In this document: positions 62,619 to 64,000 of the stretch, piece by piece
How the letters are laid out: each line of letters opens with the position of its first letter
Numbering within the stretch: the stretch's first letter is position 1
DNA from: Oscarella lobularis
Taxonomy: Eukaryota > Porifera > Homoscleromorpha > Homosclerophorida > Oscarellidae
Length of the DNA stretch: 64,000 nt
Direction of reading: 5' to 3'
Assembly (NCBI RefSeq): GCF_947507565.1
Contig: NC_089178.1
Coordinates: 1-64,000, forward strand
The notes under the pieces: generated by a model
Database searches by the model: none
Told to the model about the DNA's origin: nothing
Seen by the model: the letters and a program-made list of their open reading frames with translations, nothing else
Translations under genes and position numbers: made by a program

Positions 62619-62955
62619 AGTTCTTGTCGTGTTACTAGGATACTTGTGGAGAGTGCCTAATTTTCCATCTGTTGCCGCCTGCTCTTCTTTAGCTTCATAA
62701 TCAAATAAGAACGCCCCTTTCGATTGCCCATCGCTCCGTCAAGTCAAAACCATTTCTCTCTAATGCGCCACTCCTTGACGACCTATTGCTTTCTTTGGCG
62801 CTTTTCTACGCATCGTGACGGCACGACACGCCTTCGATTCGCGCGATTGGTCAGAGCCCGTCTGACGTCATCGACCGCAAGGTCACCATCAAAAACGTCT
62901 GTTAGCCGAACTCTACCGCCCCTTTTCCTCTGCCTCTCTCTTCTGCACGCTGGCA
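62619..62955 (+). promoter_or_regulatory. PIM kinase upstream region with CRE and CCAAT box
   Basis: 337 bases between PIERCE and the kinase, holding the PIERCE 3' end and the kinase promoter. A full palindromic CRE TGACGTCA is at 62863-62870 and an inverted CCAAT box (ATTGG) at 62846-62850, about 13 bases apart and about 90 bases upstream of the ATG. This CCAAT-CRE pairing is a common animal promoter arrangement. No TATA box. Confidence 0.5.
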
Positions 62956-64000
62956 ATGAAGTCGATCGTGCACAAAATGGCCGCCTGTCGGCTCGAAACG
63001 AAAGGTAAAGACGACGGGACACGCGACAAGACCGCATCCGTGTGTGTCGAGAGAAAAACATTGGAGCGGGGGGCCCCAATTTCCATTCTCGTGCGTGCAG
63101 CGTCCGACTTCGACGATCTATACGAAATCGGCGAACAGATCGGCAGCGGCGGATTCGGCCGCGTCTACGACGGAATCCGCAAAGCCGATCGCGAACGGGT
63201 CGGTCCAAAACGCGAAAGCGCAAAGTCGCACGAAAAGCGAACGCGCGATCGATTCTTTCTCGCAGGTCGCCGTCAAAGTCGTCTCGAAGAAACGCGTACT
63301 GCACTGGTGCAAGGTGAGCTATTGAATCGATCAATCATCGAGGCGAAAGCCTTGGTAATAATGAATCGCTCGCCGACTGACCGCTGTCGCCACCACAAGC
63401 ATTTATCGTTCGCCTGCGGTTCGAGCGCGCGACGTCGCGCTACGCGGACAATACGACCTTTTTTCTCAACGCGCATTCCTTAGGCGTCCGGAGGGAAAAC
63501 GATTCCGCGCGAAGTGGCGCTTTTGCGTCAGATCGAGCACGTAAACGTCATCCGTCTGTACGACTACTACGAAAAGGCGGACAGCGTCTACATGATACTC
63601 GAACAGCCGCGTCCCATGATGGATCTGTTCGATTTTATCACGGCGGCGTGTCCGCTTTGCGAGCGCACCGCCAAATTCCTCTTCAAGCAAATCGTCGAAT
63701 CGATTGCCTTCTGTCACGCGGCCGGCGTCGTTCATCGCGACATCAAGGACGAAAATATTTTGCTCGAGCTCGCGACGGGACGCACGAAACTCATCGATTT
63801 CGGATCGGGAGCATTTCTCAAAGAAGGACCTTACACTGATTACGAAGGTCCGTACCTTCTGGCCACGTGTCTAGACAAGCGCCACTTCCGCGTCGCTCGC
63901 GAACCACTTCCGGTTTTCTTCTTTTGTTCTCTTAGGTACGAGGGTCTATAGTCCTCCAGAGTGGATCAAGCATCATAAGTATCTGGCCGAGCCGGCTGCT
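62956..64000 (+). CDS. PIM-type serine/threonine kinase (partial)
   Basis: Start of a protein kinase cut by the window. Exons 62956-63198, 63266-63313, 63484-63847 and 63936 onward. Seen: a basic leader, YEIGEQIGSGGFGRVYDGIR (glycine loop), VAVKVVSKKRVLHWCK with the ATP-binding lysine, IPREVALLRQIEHVNVIRLY, YMILEQPRPMMDLFDFIT (hinge with the proline typical of PIM), HRDIKDENILLELATG (catalytic loop), KLIDFGSGAFLKEG (DFG) and GTRVYSPPEWIKHHKY. The LEQPRP hinge, LFDFIT and GTRVYSPPEWI are PIM-family signatures. PIM kinases are constitutively active survival and growth kinases controlled mainly by transcript level. Human PIM numbers cannot be assigned. Confidence 0.87.

Noticed and set aside
62783-63334. 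183-codon antisense frame over the kinase start
   Set aside because: Arg-rich, crosses a real intron and promoter; a shadow of the kinase exon.
63115-64000. PASK or CAMK-type identity for the last kinase
   Set aside because: The LEQPRP hinge, LFDFIT and GTRVYSPPEWI fit PIM better, and no PAS domain exon precedes it.

Overview
The window is nuclear DNA of an early-branching animal, most likely a sponge (inference). Genes are cut by many short GT-AG introns, mostly about 45-75 bases, AT-rich and often carrying TTAA or TTTA microsatellites, while exons are richer in TCG/CGA/GAC triplets. Intergenic spacers are often only 20-260 bases. The gene set (nischarin, CNK, PIM kinase, LMBR1, RTEL1, G3BP, EEA1, ciliary CFAP54 and PIERCE) is that of a flagellated metazoan. 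I read 22 protein genes and no tRNA or rRNA. All functions are inferred from protein motifs recalled from known families; no search was run.

Layout, left to right: end of a CNK-type scaffold (+, cut by the window), DNA primase small subunit PRIM1 (+), synaptophysin-like A (+), LMBR1 (+), a 13.4 kb CFAP54 (+), EEA1 (+), nischarin (-), a secreted AprA/PhoPQ-related protein (+), transketolase (+), an unrecognised protein (-), LYRM7 (+), synaptophysin-like B (-), a gene-poor 1.4 kb stretch with a GC-rich hairpin block and a broken LYRM7 copy, an unrecognised EF-hand/coiled-coil protein (+), RTEL1 (-), QARS1 (-), SLC35B4 (+), a secreted protein with a predicted N-terminal histidine (+), an unrecognised multi-pass membrane protein (-), an intronless G3BP (+), a DHHC palmitoyltransferase (-), PIERCE (+), and the start of a PIM-type kinase (+, cut by the window).

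The genes do not form one pathway. Themes are cilia (CFAP54, PIERCE), endosomes and vesicles (EEA1, nischarin, two synaptophysins), genome replication and telomeres (PRIM1, RTEL1), translation and stress granules (QARS1, G3BP), and secreted or glycan-related functions (SLC35B4, AprA-like, the His-start protein). Several pairs start head-to-head within about 110 bases and probably share promoters.

The best leads are the secreted protein at 55907-57244 (copper histidine-brace candidate with two GC-AG introns), the hairpin block at 40258-40648, and the partial LYRM7 duplication at 41153-41228. I did not find clear evidence of a wholly new multi-gene system.
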